NCBI GenBank assembly: GCA_964236535.1
Contig: CAXSEF010000003.1
Span: 62,001-126,000, forward strand
DNA length: 64,000 nt
Direction: 5' to 3'
DNA from: CAXSEF01 sp964236535
Lineage (GTDB): Bacteria; Pseudomonadota; Alphaproteobacteria; Acetobacterales; Acetobacteraceae
In this document: in pieces, positions 39,029 to 48,037 of the stretch
Position numbering within the stretch: position 1 is the stretch's first letter
Layout of the letters: each line of letters opens with the position of its first letter
Notes under the pieces: generated by a model
Seen by the model: the letters and a program-made list of their open reading frames with translations, nothing else
Told to the model about the DNA's origin: nothing
Database searches by the model: none
Translations under genes and position numbers: made by a program

Positions 39029-39598
39029 ATGACAACGGCGACCTTCCACGACCAGGTTATCGGTATCCTGCCAAAGCTGCGTGTTCAGGCGCTGGCCCTG
39101 ACTCGCCACCGTGCTGCAGCCGAGGATCTGGTGCAGGACGCCGTCTGCAACGCCCTATCCGCCCAGGACAGCTTCATTCCCGGCACCAACTTCGCCGCCT
39201 GGATGCATCGTATCCTGCGCAACCGCTTCATTTCCAACCTGCGCAAGCGCCGCGACACCACCGACATCGACGATGTCCCGGCGCACACCTTCGCCACCGA
39301 GGCTCCGCACGAGGATCGCCTCGCACTGAAGGAACTCTCCAAGGCGATGTCGAGGCTGCCCGCAGACCAGCGCGAAGCGCTCGTCATGGTCGTGGTCCAC
39401 GGCATGAGCTACGAGGCATTGGCGGAGTCCACCGGTTGTGCCGTCGGTACTGCCAAAAGCCGGGTGTTTCGGGCCCGTCGTCAGCTGGAAGCATGGCTGT
39501 TCGGCGAAGACCACGCCCGTGGCCGTACGACGCGTCTGCCGCGTGAAGCCGCTGCCGCGCTTGGTCACGCCGAAAACACCAGCAGCACCGTGGCCTGA
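39029..39598 (+). CDS. EcfG-like ECF sigma factor (second copy)
   Basis: A 189-residue sigma factor related to EcfG. Region 2 is HRAAAEDLVQDAVCNALSAQ, DSFIPGTNFAAWMHRILRNR, FISNLRKRRD; region 4 is EALVMVVVHGMSYEALAEST and GCAVGTAKSRVFRARRQLEA. A basic tail of about 25 residues follows. It lies immediately upstream of nepR, the position ecfG partners often occupy. It may be a second general-stress factor with its own promoter preference, or a modulator of the first. Which of the two NepR binds cannot be told. Confidence 0.9.
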   Translation: MTTATFHDQVIGILPKLRVQALALTRHRAAAEDLVQDAVCNALSAQDSFIPGTNFAAWMHRILRNRFISNLRKRRDTTDIDDVPAHTFATEAPHEDRLALKELSKAMSRLPADQREALVMVVVHGMSYEALAESTGCAVGTAKSRVFRARRQLEAWLFGEDHARGRTTRLPREAAAALGHAENTSSTVA

Positions 39599-39668
39599 GC
39601 AGGCGTCCGAGATCGCGATGCGGGCATCATACCCCGCGTTGGTCGTCACGGAACAGTTGATTTCGAAC

Positions 39669-39857
39669 ATGGCGAAGCGCGAAGACAATTCGATGCCAGC
39701 CCGACGTAAATCGCAGGCCGGGTCCGGCGCGCAGAAGACCAATGCGGCCTTTGATCTCTGGCTGCAACGTGGCTTGCACGAGATATTTGATGGTGTCGCC
39801 CGGGAGCCAGTTCCGGAAGAATTCCTCCGCTTGATCGAGGAAGACCGGCGGAAATGA
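39669..39857 (+). CDS. nepR: Anti-sigma factor NepR
   Basis: A protein of about 62 residues with the NepR core (AFDLWLQRGLHEIFDGVARE, PVPEEFLRLIEEDRRK), the two helices that bind either EcfG or the sigma-like domain of PhyR. The N-terminal flank MAKREDNSMPARRKSQAGSG is disordered, as in the family. ATG 39669 gives normal length; ATG 39693 is also possible. It follows the second sigma gene by 70 bp and precedes the sensor kinase by 46 bp on the same strand, so the three are probably co-transcribed. Confidence 0.92.
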   Translation: MAKREDNSMPARRKSQAGSGAQKTNAAFDLWLQRGLHEIFDGVAREPVPEEFLRLIEEDRRK

Positions 39858-39903
39858 ATTCCGTGTCTTTCTTGTTCGTGAAGCGAGCGGTTTCTGCCGG
39901 ATC

Positions 39904-41574
39904 ATGTCGGTCCGAACGCTGTTAGGCGGATTGAGCGACTCTATTCCGGTAAGGCTTGCGACCGCCGCGCTCCTGGCCGCCATACCACTGGTGGCCCTTG
40001 CTGGCACCGGGCTGTATCGGGATTACACGCACGCTGCAGCGATCAGCCGAGACCACGCTTTCATGACAGGTTCCGCGGGCGCGGCTGCCATTCGTGACGA
40101 GTTGGACCGGTCCATCAGCGTGCTTCGCGCGGTCGCCGCGCTTCCCGGCGTGGCAGGCGGCCTGCAGTCGAACTGCACGGCCAGCCTACAACTTGGTATC
40201 GGGCTGTCCGCCGGCGAACTCCGGAGCATCACCGTCTACGAAGCAGATGGCCACTGGCGATGCGCCAGCACGTCAGTTTCACCGGGACCAGCTCTACTGC
40301 TTTCCGGACCCAGTATCACGCTGCTTGGCGCCGCCACGACGCCAGCGCAGCTAGTGATGCGCCGGCCCATGGCAGGCATCACCCTGCAGACCGCGATTAC
40401 TCCCGGCCCGCTGACCGCGCTGCCGTCGCTCGGCTTGGCAGGCTCGGGCGCATGGTACAGCGACGGCCCCGTGCTGGTGCCGCTGACTGGCCGAACCGAC
40501 CACGAGCCTCCGTCACCGCTGATCCTGGCCCGGCTCCAGTCCGGCGCCCCCGTGGTCGCCGGCGACGCCCCGCGCAGTCACGTGCTGTTCACCTCGGCCC
40601 CAATCGACGGCACGGTCCGGCTGGTGCTCGGCTACGATGCCGGCTCCGAGCATGCCGCCGCGTTCCACCTGCTGATGCTGCGCGCTTCCTGGCTCGGCCT
40701 GCTGGTGCTGATCGGCCTGATCATTCTTGTCGCCGGCACCAGGCGCGGCGTCGTGGCGCCGCTGCACGCTCTGGGTCTGGCAGTCGGCACCTGGCGCACC
40801 AGCGGTGTGTTCCATCCACCCGCCATGAAGCTGCCGCAGGAGGTCGCGGCTCTCGGCAACAGCTTCGGCCGTGCCGCCGCCGCGCTGGCAGAACGCGAGG
40901 CGGAACTGGTCCGCTCCCGCGAGCAGCAGGAACTGGCGATGCAGGAAATCCATCACCGGGTGAAAAACAACCTGCAGATCGTCGCGTCGCTGCTCAACCT
41001 GCAGGCCAGTCGCATTCGCCAGCCCGAGGCTCGCGCTGAGTTCCAGTCCGCGCGTGACCGGGTGCGCGCGCTCGCCACGCTGCACCGCCACCTCTACGCC
41101 CACGGCGAGGTGCACACCATCAACATGCGCTCCTTCCTGGTCGAGCTGTGCGGCCAGCTGTTCCAGGCGATGGGGGAGCGCGAGGGCCGCCGCATCGCGC
41201 TCGACATCGACGCCCCCGAACTGCGCATGCTGAGCGACCAGGCGGTTCCGCTCGCGCTGATCGTTACCGAGGCAGTCAGCAACGCGCTCAAATACGCCTT
41301 CCCTGGCGGCCGCTCGGGCCACGTCGCGGTCAGCCTGACCCAGGACGGGGAAACGGCGGAGCTGATGATCGCCGATGACGGCGTGGGCATCCCGGCCGGA
41401 CGGAGCGAAACCGAGACCGGCACCCGTGACGGCATCGGCCTGCAGCTGATCCGCGGCTTCTCGCGTCAGCTCGGAGCGGCGCTGGAAGTCACCGAGGATG
41501 TCGGCACCCGCTACGTCGTGCGCATCTGCCTGCGCCAGCAGCGCGACGACCCCGGCAGTGGTTCCAGGCATTGA
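39904..41574 (+). CDS. HisKA_2-family membrane sensor histidine kinase (PhyK-like)
   Basis: A 556-residue sensor kinase. The first membrane helix is LATAALLAAIPLVALAGTGL (residues about 18-37). A periplasmic domain of about 210 residues is followed by the second helix ASWLGLLVLIGLIILVAG (about 260-280), a coiled linker, the phospho-histidine motif EIHHRVKNNLQIVASLLNLQ near residue 349, and a HATPase with VTEAVSNALKYAFPGG, IADDGVGIPAG and GIGLQLIRGFSRQLG. HisKA_2 kinases beside phyR/nepR commonly phosphorylate PhyR, so this is the likely input sensor. The ligand is unknown. Confidence 0.88.
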   Translation: MSVRTLLGGLSDSIPVRLATAALLAAIPLVALAGTGLYRDYTHAAAISRDHAFMTGSAGAAAIRDELDRSISVLRAVAALPGVAGGLQSNCTASLQLGIGLSAGELRSITVYEADGHWRCASTSVSPGPALLLSGPSITLLGAATTPAQLVMRRPMAGITLQTAITPGPLTALPSLGLAGSGAWYSDGPVLVPLTGRTDHEPPSPLILARLQSGAPVVAGDAPRSHVLFTSAPIDGTVRLVLGYDAGSEHAAAFHLLMLRASWLGLLVLIGLIILVAGTRRGVVAPLHALGLAVGTWRTSGVFHPPAMKLPQEVAALGNSFGRAAAALAEREAELVRSREQQELAMQEIHHRVKNNLQIVASLLNLQASRIRQPEARAEFQSARDRVRALATLHRHLYAHGEVHTINMRSFLVELCGQLFQAMGEREGRRIALDIDAPELRMLSDQAVPLALIVTEAVSNALKYAFPGGRSGHVAVSLTQDGETAELMIADDGVGIPAGRSETETGTRDGIGLQLIRGFSRQLGAALEVTEDVGTRYVVRICLRQQRDDPGSGSRH

Positions 41575-41639
41575 CCTGGAGGCGAAGCAAGGCTGGGTTC
41601 TCTCCGCCCGCAGTCCAATGACCAAGGCGGGCCACCAAA

Positions 41640-41763
41640 ACTTTGCGAGGGCTACGCCCGGACCCGGCAAAGGCCTGAGGCCTTTGGGAACCCATTCCTC
41701 AAGCAAATGGTTTCCAGAGGCTAGCCTTTGGCGGAGTCCAGAGGCAGAGCCTCTGGCCTTGCT
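41640..41763. repeat. Palindromic intergenic element, copy R7
   Basis: Left arm GAGGGCTACGCCCGGACCCG with GCAAAGGCCTGAGGCCTTTG, and right arm AGCCTTTGGCGGAGTCCAGA plus GGCAGAGCCTCTGGCCTTGC. It is in the opposite orientation to copy R1. It lies between the kinase gene and gor, both on the plus strand, and could terminate the stress operon. The remaining spacer to 41977 shows nothing except the gor ribosome-binding site. Confidence 0.75.
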
Positions 41764-41977
41764 ATGCCTGACCCGTGACGCTCAAAGCTTGTTGGTATGA
41801 CAGGGCAAAAGTTGCTCTCTGCCGCCGCAGGACCATTTCTGCTCCAGGCCGCGGCATTTGCCGGGACAATGGCGCGGCGCCATCGCCGGACCGGCTCGTG
41901 GCAATCGGGCGGCAAGCCGGGCAACCAAGCCGTATGCTGGCACTCGGTTGCCGACATGTTCATATCTGGAGGGACCG

Positions 41978-43360
41978 ATGCCCTATGACTACGATCTGTT
42001 CGTCATCGGCGGCGGTTCAGGCGGCGTACGCTGCGCCCGGGTTGCCGCGAGCCATGGCGCACGCGTCGGCATTGCCGAGGGGCGGTTCTGGGGCGGCACT
42101 TGCGTCAACGTCGGTTGCGTCCCGAAGAAGCTGATGGTGCAGGCGTCGGAATACGGCATGCTGGCCGAGGACGCGCGCGGCTTCGGCTGGAACAGCAAGC
42201 GCGGCACCTTCGACTGGCAGACCCTGATCGGCCACAAGGACCGCCAGATTGCCCGCCTCAATGGCGTCTACGTGTCGATGCTGGAGCAGGCCGGCGTCAG
42301 CGTGCACGAGCACCACGCGACCTTCACCGGCCCACACAGCCTCGATCTCGGCGGTCGGCCCGTCACCGCCGAACGCATCGTCATCGCCACCGGCGGCCAT
42401 CCGGTCTGGCCGAAGGAGACGCCGGGATGGGAGCTGGGGATCGTCTCCGACGCGGCGTTCGAGCTGCCAGACATGCCGCGCCGCGTCCTGATGGTCGGCG
42501 GCGGCTACATCGGCGTCGAGTTCGCCGGCATTTTCGCGGGCCTCGGCGCCGAGGTGACGCTGCTCTACCGCCAGCACCTGCCGCTGCGCGGCTTCGACCA
42601 TGACATCCGCGAGGCCCTGGCCGAGACGCTGCCGGCGATGGGTATCACTCTGCGCCCCTCCACCAGGATCGCGCGCATCGAGGCGAACGGCGGTGTGCGC
42701 CGGGTCGTGCTGGCCAACGGCGAGACGATCGAGACCGACCTGGTGTTCTTCGCGGTCGGCCGCCAGCCCAACACAGCCAACCTTGGCCTGGAGCGGGCGG
42801 GTGTGAAGTGCACGCCGAACGGCGCCGTGGTGGTCGACGCGGAGGACCGCACCAGCGTCGAGGAAGTGTACGCGATCGGTGACGTCTCCAACAAGATGAA
42901 CCTGACACCGGTGGCGATCGCTGAGGGCCACGCGCTCGCAGACCGGCTGTTCGGTGCGGCGACGCCCCGGAGCTGGTCGTTCCGCGCCGTGCCGACCGCG
43001 GTGTTCAGCCAGCCGCCGATCGGCACCGCCGGGCTCACCGAGGATGAGGCCGCAGCGCTGGGCCCGGTCGACGTCTACGTGACGCGGTTCACGCCGATGC
43101 GCCACACCATGACGGGGCGTGCCGGGCACCGTGCCCTGATGAAGCTGGTGGTGGACCAGGCAAGCCAGCGGGTGGTCGGCGCGCACATGATCGGCGACGA
43201 CGCCCCGGAGATGATGCAGGGCATCGGCATCGCGATGACCGCGGGGGCGACCAAGTCGGACTTCGACCGCACCATCGGCATCCACCCGACCGGCGGCGAG
43301 GAATGGGTAACGATGCGGGTGCGTACCCGGGTCTCGGGGCTGAAGCAGGCAGCAGAGTAG
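41978..43360 (+). CDS. gor: Glutathione-disulfide reductase
   Basis: A 460-residue flavoprotein that reduces glutathione disulfide with NADPH. The FAD site is LFVIGGGSGGVRCARVAASH, the redox disulfide is GGTCVNVGCVPKKL (Cys near 42 and 47), the NAD(P) site is VLMVGGGYIGVEFAGIFAGL, the second FAD motif is YAIGDVSNKMNLTPVAI, and the interface His-Glu pair is IGIHPTGGEEWVTMR. GGAGGGA stands just before the ATG, and the longer upstream frame is not coding. No operon partner is evident. Confidence 0.93.
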   Translation: MPYDYDLFVIGGGSGGVRCARVAASHGARVGIAEGRFWGGTCVNVGCVPKKLMVQASEYGMLAEDARGFGWNSKRGTFDWQTLIGHKDRQIARLNGVYVSMLEQAGVSVHEHHATFTGPHSLDLGGRPVTAERIVIATGGHPVWPKETPGWELGIVSDAAFELPDMPRRVLMVGGGYIGVEFAGIFAGLGAEVTLLYRQHLPLRGFDHDIREALAETLPAMGITLRPSTRIARIEANGGVRRVVLANGETIETDLVFFAVGRQPNTANLGLERAGVKCTPNGAVVVDAEDRTSVEEVYAIGDVSNKMNLTPVAIAEGHALADRLFGAATPRSWSFRAVPTAVFSQPPIGTAGLTEDEAAALGPVDVYVTRFTPMRHTMTGRAGHRALMKLVVDQASQRVVGAHMIGDDAPEMMQGIGIAMTAGATKSDFDRTIGIHPTGGEEWVTMRVRTRVSGLKQAAE

Positions 43361-43361
43361 G

Positions 43362-43528
43362 GCAAGGCCGGAAATGGGCCCGCTGCTCGAAGGCAGGACC
43401 ACGATGGCCAACCGCCCGCGACCGCCCCACAAAGGGCAAGACCCATCGCCTGCAAGGTCCTGCCTTCATGCGTCGGTCCGGGGGCTCGGCCCCCGGCGGG
43501 TCTGGGCAGAGCCCGGCCTTGCGTGCCT
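43362..43528. repeat. Palindromic intergenic element, copy R8 (diverged)
   Basis: A recognisable right arm, GTCCGGGGGCTCGGCCCCCG followed by GCGGGTCTGGGCAGAGCCCG and GCCTTGC, with a poorly conserved left part starting at GCAAGGCCGG. It lies between gor and the DAHP synthase gene. Confidence 0.6.
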
Positions 43529-43619
43529 TCCTCTCGGGTCAGCCTCCCGCGCGAGGCGCTGGCATCCTCGCTTGACATGGGCCGATAAGGGCCCACGCCC
43601 CAGGCGGGCAGGAGCCGCA

Positions 43620-45005
43620 ATGATGACGTTCCCGACCCGTGACTGGACCCCGGCAAGCTGGCGCGACCGCCCCGCGCAGCAGCTGCCCACCTACCCCGAC
43701 CAGACCGCCCTCGCTGCTGTCGAGGCAAGATTGCACGGCTACCCTCCGCTGGTGTTCGCGGGCGAAGCGCGCCGCCTGCGCGAGCAGCTGGCGCTCGCCG
43801 CCGAAGGCCGCGCCTTCGTGCTGCAGGGCGGTGACTGCGCCGAGAGCTTCTCGCAGTATACCGGCAACGTCATCCGCGACACCTTCCGGGTGCTGCTGCA
43901 GATGGCGGTGGTCCTGACCTTCGGCGCCAAGCTCCCGGTCGTGAAGCTGGGCCGCATGGGCGGGCAGTACGCGAAGCCCCGCTCGTGCGACAGCGAGACC
44001 CTCGGCGGGCACACGCTGCCGAGCTACCGCGGAGACATCATCAACGGCCCGGACTTCACCGCCGCGGCGCGTATCCCCGACCCGCAGCGGATGGAGACCG
44101 CTTATTTCCAGTCCGCCGGCACGCTGAACCTGCTGCGCGCCTTCGCCACCGGCGGCTACGCGGATCTGCACGAGGTGCACCGCTGGAACCTCGACTTCGT
44201 GGAGCGCAGCCCACTTGCCGCGCGCTACCGCGACCTGTCTTCGCGCATCGACGAGACCCTCGGCTTCATGGCCGCCTGCGGCATGAGCGCGCTGCCGCAG
44301 CTGCGCGAGACCGCGTTCTACACCAGCCACGAGGCGCTGCTGCTGCCCTATGAGCAGGCGCTCACCCGCATCGATTCCACCACCGGCGAGTACTACTGCT
44401 GCTCGGCGCATCTGCTCTGGATCGGCGATCGCACCCGCCAGCCCGACGGCGCCCACGTCGAGTTCCTGCGCGGCGTGCGCAACCCGGTCGGGCTCAAGGT
44501 CGGCCCCACCACCGCCGTCGACGACCTGCTTCGCCTCATCGCCATCCTCGACCCGAACGACGAGCCCGGCCGCCTGACCCTCATCAGCCGCATGGGTGCC
44601 GATCTGGTGCACGCCCGCCTGCCGCCGCTGCTGCGCGCCGTGCGGCGCGACGGCCGGCGCATCGCCTGGCTGTGCGACCCCATGCACGGCAACACCACGA
44701 GCACGTCGAGCAAGGTCAAGACCCGCAGCTTCGACCGCATCCTCGCCGAGGTGCGCGGCTTCTTCGACATTCACGGGGCCGAAGGCTCGCGGGCCGCTGG
44801 CGTGCACGTCGAGATGACCGGCCTGCCGGTCACGGAGTGCGTGGGCGGCGCGCACCGCCTCACCGAGGCCGACCTCGGCGACCGCTACGAGACCTTCTGC
44901 GACCCCCGCCTCAACGCCGAGCAGTCTCTCGAACTCGCCTTTCTGGTCGCAGAGGAACTAAAGGCGCGCCGGGCCGGGTCGCCCGACCTGGTCGCCGCGC
45001 AGTGA
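43620..45005 (+). CDS. aroG: Class II 3-deoxy-7-phosphoheptulonate (DAHP) synthase
   Basis: Plant-type (class II) DAHP synthase of 461 residues, the first enzyme of the shikimate pathway, condensing PEP and erythrose-4-phosphate. It shows the family pattern DWTPASWRDRPAQQLPTYPD at the N-terminus, FVLQGGDCAESFSQY, VVKLGRMGGQYAKPRS, HLLWIGDRTRQPDGAHVEF, LKVGPTTAVDDLLRL, and the metal site WLCDPMHGNTTSTSS. AGGAG stands 5 nt before ATG 43620, and MM makes 43623 an equal choice. The stop overlaps a GTG that opens the damaged nicotinate phosphoribosyltransferase frame. Confidence 0.93.
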   Translation: MMTFPTRDWTPASWRDRPAQQLPTYPDQTALAAVEARLHGYPPLVFAGEARRLREQLALAAEGRAFVLQGGDCAESFSQYTGNVIRDTFRVLLQMAVVLTFGAKLPVVKLGRMGGQYAKPRSCDSETLGGHTLPSYRGDIINGPDFTAAARIPDPQRMETAYFQSAGTLNLLRAFATGGYADLHEVHRWNLDFVERSPLAARYRDLSSRIDETLGFMAACGMSALPQLRETAFYTSHEALLLPYEQALTRIDSTTGEYYCCSAHLLWIGDRTRQPDGAHVEFLRGVRNPVGLKVGPTTAVDDLLRLIAILDPNDEPGRLTLISRMGADLVHARLPPLLRAVRRDGRRIAWLCDPMHGNTTSTSSKVKTRSFDRILAEVRGFFDIHGAEGSRAAGVHVEMTGLPVTECVGGAHRLTEADLGDRYETFCDPRLNAEQSLELAFLVAEELKARRAGSPDLVAAQ

Positions 45006-45819
45006 CGTCCGGCGTCGAGCCCCCGCCGACGCTCGACGCCGACATCACCGGCCGCACCGACGCCTACTTCAACCGGACCAAGGCGATCCTCGCCCCCCAC
45101 GGCGACGCCCGCGTCACCTACGCCCTCTTCCTGCGCCGTCCCGTCGTCTCCGCGCCCCGCCTGTTGCTCGAATGGCTGTCCGACGTCGCCCGCGCCCGCC
45201 ACACCGCGTTCGACATCGTGCTGACCCATCCCGAAGGCGCCTGGGTCAGCGCCGGCGAGCCGCTGGTCTACCTGACCGGCTCCTTCCTCCAGCTCGTCGA
45301 CCTGGAGACCCTCGCTCTGCAGAAGCTCGGCCCGGCCCCGCGTCGCCGCGCACAACGCCTGCCAGATGTGCCTGGCGCTCCCCGAGGCCGGGTTCCTCGC
45401 GATGGACGCCCGCCACTGCGCCGGCGCCGAGATGCAGGTCGCCATGGCCTACGCCGCCTCGGTCGGCAGCGACGCCGCCAGACGCGAGGGCGCGCGCGGC
45501 TTCACCGGTAACGCCAACGACGCCACCGCGTATTTCTTCGGCAGCCGCGCGGCCTCGGCACCATGCCGCACGCCCTGATCGGCTATGCCGGCAGCACCCT
45601 GCGCGCCGCCGAGCTCTACCGCGACACCTTCCCGACGAGGACCTCGCGATCCTGCCTGACTACCGGGTCATGGCAGACGCCTGCGCAGCCATCGACGTGG
45701 TCGGCACTGGCAGCTTCCTGCCCGACCGCTGGGGCGAGACCTACGCCACCGCCGACATCGTCGCCTACGACGGCGTTGGCCGGGTCAAGGTCGGCCGCGA
45801 GTTCCTCTTCCGCGGCTGA
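45002..45819 (+). pseudogene. pncB: Nicotinate phosphoribosyltransferase pseudogene (frameshifts and internal deletion)
   Basis: The reading frame starts at GTG 45002, overlapping the DAHP synthase stop, with TGRTDAYFNRTKAIL and VTYALFLRRPVVSAPRLL. It breaks near 45335 (one extra C in GCCCCGCG), continues in another frame through NACQMCLALPEAGFLAMDA and FTGNANDATAYFFGSRA, and breaks again near 45555 before GLGTMPHALIGYAGSTLRAA. It breaks a third time near 45635, then jumps to the C-terminal IDVVGTGSFLPDRWGETYAT ending KVGREFLFRG. About 100 residues between the last two segments, expected to hold the middle of the PRPP-binding barrel, are missing. The enzyme cannot be functional; NAD salvage must rest on another gene. 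Confidence 0.85.
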
Positions 45820-45917
45820 GTGTCCGGCCAGCAAGCAAAGCCGGCGCTCTGCCCGATGTCTTGAAAATGGGAGCCGCTGGAGGCTGATACGAACAGGCTC
45901 TGAGCGTGACCGGTCAG

Positions 45918-46000
45918 GCAAGCAAGGCCAGAGGCTCTGCCTCTGGACTCCGCCAAAGGCCTGAGGCCTTTGGCGGGTCTGGGCAGAGCCCAGCTTCGCT
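45918..46000. repeat. Palindromic intergenic element, copy R9 (compact, complete)
   Basis: The most compact complete copy. Left arm AAGCAAGGCCAGAGGCTCTG plus CCTCTGGACTCCGCCAAAGG, and right arm CCTTTGGCGGGTCTGGGCAG plus AGCCCAGCTTCGCT. The two arms are inverted relative to each other and meet at CAAAGGCCTGAGGCCTTTG. It lies downstream of the pncB pseudogene. Nothing else is recognised in 46001-46281 beyond the ribosome-binding site of the next gene. Confidence 0.8.
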
Positions 46001-46281
46001 ACGCTTACCGGTCAATGCTTGCGGCCGCTGTTATAAGTTCCCCAGACCCACACGACGAGGCCTGCTCCACGCCATCTCGGTCATGCCGCGGCACCTTCGG
46101 CGGGTCAGAACGCGGACGCTGGGTCTGCCAAATCAGCGGCGATGCGAGAACACAGCGCTTTTTCCACCCCAAGCCTTGGCTTGTCCGCCGTGCGCGCGCA
46201 TCTGCATCCGTCCGGACGGGACATGAGGATCGGCACGATGAACAATGCAGCCGCGCGAGACGCAGCGACCGGGAGGCCCGC

Positions 46282-46662
46282 CTGAGCACCCCCCCACCGG
46301 GCGCGCTGTCCCCGGGCGGCTGGCGGGTGCGCATCCTCGATCTTTCCGGCGGCGCTGAGGAGGGCATCACCGAGGAGGTCGCGGGCTTCGAGGACATCGA
46401 GCACGCCAACGCCTTCGCCCGCGCCTACGTGCGCGACAGCATCGAGGTCTGCCGCGGGGCGGGGATGAACGAGGTCGAGGTGATGCAGGCCTGGCTGGCG
46501 TTCGGCGAGGACGCGCTGGTGGTCGATGCCGACGACGAGGGCTGGCGCTCGGCCACCGAGGTCAGCGTGTTCGCCGGCCACCCCGCGGACCCGGCCGACC
46601 GCGACTGGCGCGCCCTTGACCCCCGCCTCGTCGAGCCCGACGAAGATGAGAATGAGGCATGA
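46282..46662 (+). CDS. Conserved acidic hypothetical protein, possible CTG start
   Basis: A 126-residue acidic protein without an assigned function. The conserved-looking part is GGWRVRILDLSGGAEEGITE and EVAGFEDIEHANAFARAYVR, followed by AWLAFGEDALVVDADD. No ATG, GTG or TTG lies near the expected start, but a CTG at 46282 is preceded by GGGAGG with a 5-nt spacer, so translation from CTG is likely. A GTG at 46327 would cut away 15 residues. A short frame at 46224-46284 (MRIGTMNNAAARDAATGRPA) overlaps the CTG and might couple its translation. It lies 28 bp before gltX. Confidence 0.65.
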   Translation: MSTPPPGALSPGGWRVRILDLSGGAEEGITEEVAGFEDIEHANAFARAYVRDSIEVCRGAGMNEVEVMQAWLAFGEDALVVDADDEGWRSATEVSVFAGHPADPADRDWRALDPRLVEPDEDENEA

Positions 46663-46690
46663 GGCCCGCTCCATACCCCGGCCACACGGC

Positions 46691-48022
46691 ATGAAGCTCC
46701 GTTTCGCTCCCAGCCCCACCGGCTTGCTGCATGTCGGCAACCTGCGCACCGCGCTGGCCAACTTCCTGTTCGCCCGCCGCCACGGCGGTCGCTTCGTCCT
46801 GCGCATCGACGACACCGACGCCGCCCGCTCCCGCCCCGAATACGCTGACGCCATCGAGCACGACCTGCGCTGGCTCGGTCTCGACTGGGACGAGACCTTC
46901 CGCCAGTCCGACCGCCTCCCCCGCTACGCCGCAGCCGCCGAGCGCCTCAGGGCCGCCGGCCGCCTCTATCCCTGCTTCGAGAGCGAGGACGAGCTGCGGG
47001 TCAAGCGCGAGCAGCGCCTGCGCCTCGGCAAGCCGCCCCTCTACGACCGCGCCATGCTCCGCCTCACCCCCGAGCAGCGCGCCACCGCCGAGGCCGGCGG
47101 CAAGCGCCCGTACTGGCGCTTCCTGCTCTCCGCCCGCACCATGCAGTGGGACGACCTCGTCCTCGGCCCCCGCCAGGTAAAGCTCACCGCCATGTCCGAC
47201 CCGGTGATGATCCGCGCCGACGGCACGCCGCTCTACGGCTTCACCTCCGTCGTCGACGATATCGACGAGGGCACCACCCACGTCCTGCGCGGCGAGGACC
47301 ACGTCAGCAACACCGGCCTGCAGATGGACCTCTGGGAGGCGCTCAGCGCCGACCCCGACCGCATTGTCCGCTTTGGCCACCTGCCGCTCCTGCAGGACGG
47401 CGAAGGCGCCAAGCTGTCCAAGCGCCTCGAAAGCGTCTCCATCCGCAGCCTGCGCGCCGACGGCATCCTCCCGCAATCCGTCCTCGGCATGCTCGCCCGC
47501 CTCGGTACCCCGGCTCCCCCCGAGGCCCTCTCTCTCGCAACCCTTGCCGCCGAGTTCGACCCCAGCCGCTTCGGCCACGCCCCCGCCCGCTTCGACGCGG
47601 CCCAGCTTCTCGGCGTCAATGCCCGCGCCCTGCACGCGATGCCTTTCGAGACCATCCGTGAGCGCCTCCCCGAAGGCGCCAACGAGGCGTTCTGGCTCGC
47701 CGTCCGCCCGAACCTCGAGCTCCTCGCCGAGGTCCGGCTGTGGTGGGACGTCGTCGCCGGCGACATCGTCGCTCCCCTCCTTGAAACCGACGCTCCCTTC
47801 CTCCGCCAGGCCCTCGACGCCCTCCCCCCCGACCCCTGGGACGCCACCACCTGGTCTACCTGGACCACCACCCTCAAATCCACCAGCGGCCGAAAGGGCA
47901 GAACCCTCTTCCACCCCCTCCGCCTCGCCCTCACCGGCGAGGAAAAAGGCCCCGAGCTCGCCGCCCTCCTCCCCCTCATGGGCCGCCCCCGCGTCGCCGA
48001 ACGCCTCCGGGCGGCGGCGTAG
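46691..48022 (+). CDS. gltX: Glutamate--tRNA ligase
   Basis: A class I aminoacyl-tRNA synthetase of 443 residues. RFAPSPTGLLHVGNLRTALA holds the HIGH-type signature; FVLRIDDTDAARSRPEYADA and GFTSVVDDIDEGTTHVLRGE are family blocks. The KMSKS-type loop is GEGAKLSKRLESVSI near residue 240. The anticodon-binding part is short compared with the roughly 470-residue bacterial enzymes but recognisable. As many alphaproteobacteria carry two GltX copies, this one may be the tRNA-Gln misacylating form. Start MKLRFAPSPTG is unambiguous. Confidence 0.92.
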   Translation: MKLRFAPSPTGLLHVGNLRTALANFLFARRHGGRFVLRIDDTDAARSRPEYADAIEHDLRWLGLDWDETFRQSDRLPRYAAAAERLRAAGRLYPCFESEDELRVKREQRLRLGKPPLYDRAMLRLTPEQRATAEAGGKRPYWRFLLSARTMQWDDLVLGPRQVKLTAMSDPVMIRADGTPLYGFTSVVDDIDEGTTHVLRGEDHVSNTGLQMDLWEALSADPDRIVRFGHLPLLQDGEGAKLSKRLESVSIRSLRADGILPQSVLGMLARLGTPAPPEALSLATLAAEFDPSRFGHAPARFDAAQLLGVNARALHAMPFETIRERLPEGANEAFWLAVRPNLELLAEVRLWWDVVAGDIVAPLLETDAPFLRQALDALPPDPWDATTWSTWTTTLKSTSGRKGRTLFHPLRLALTGEEKGPELAALLPLMGRPRVAERLRAAA

Positions 48023-48037
48023 GCAGGCACAGGACAG

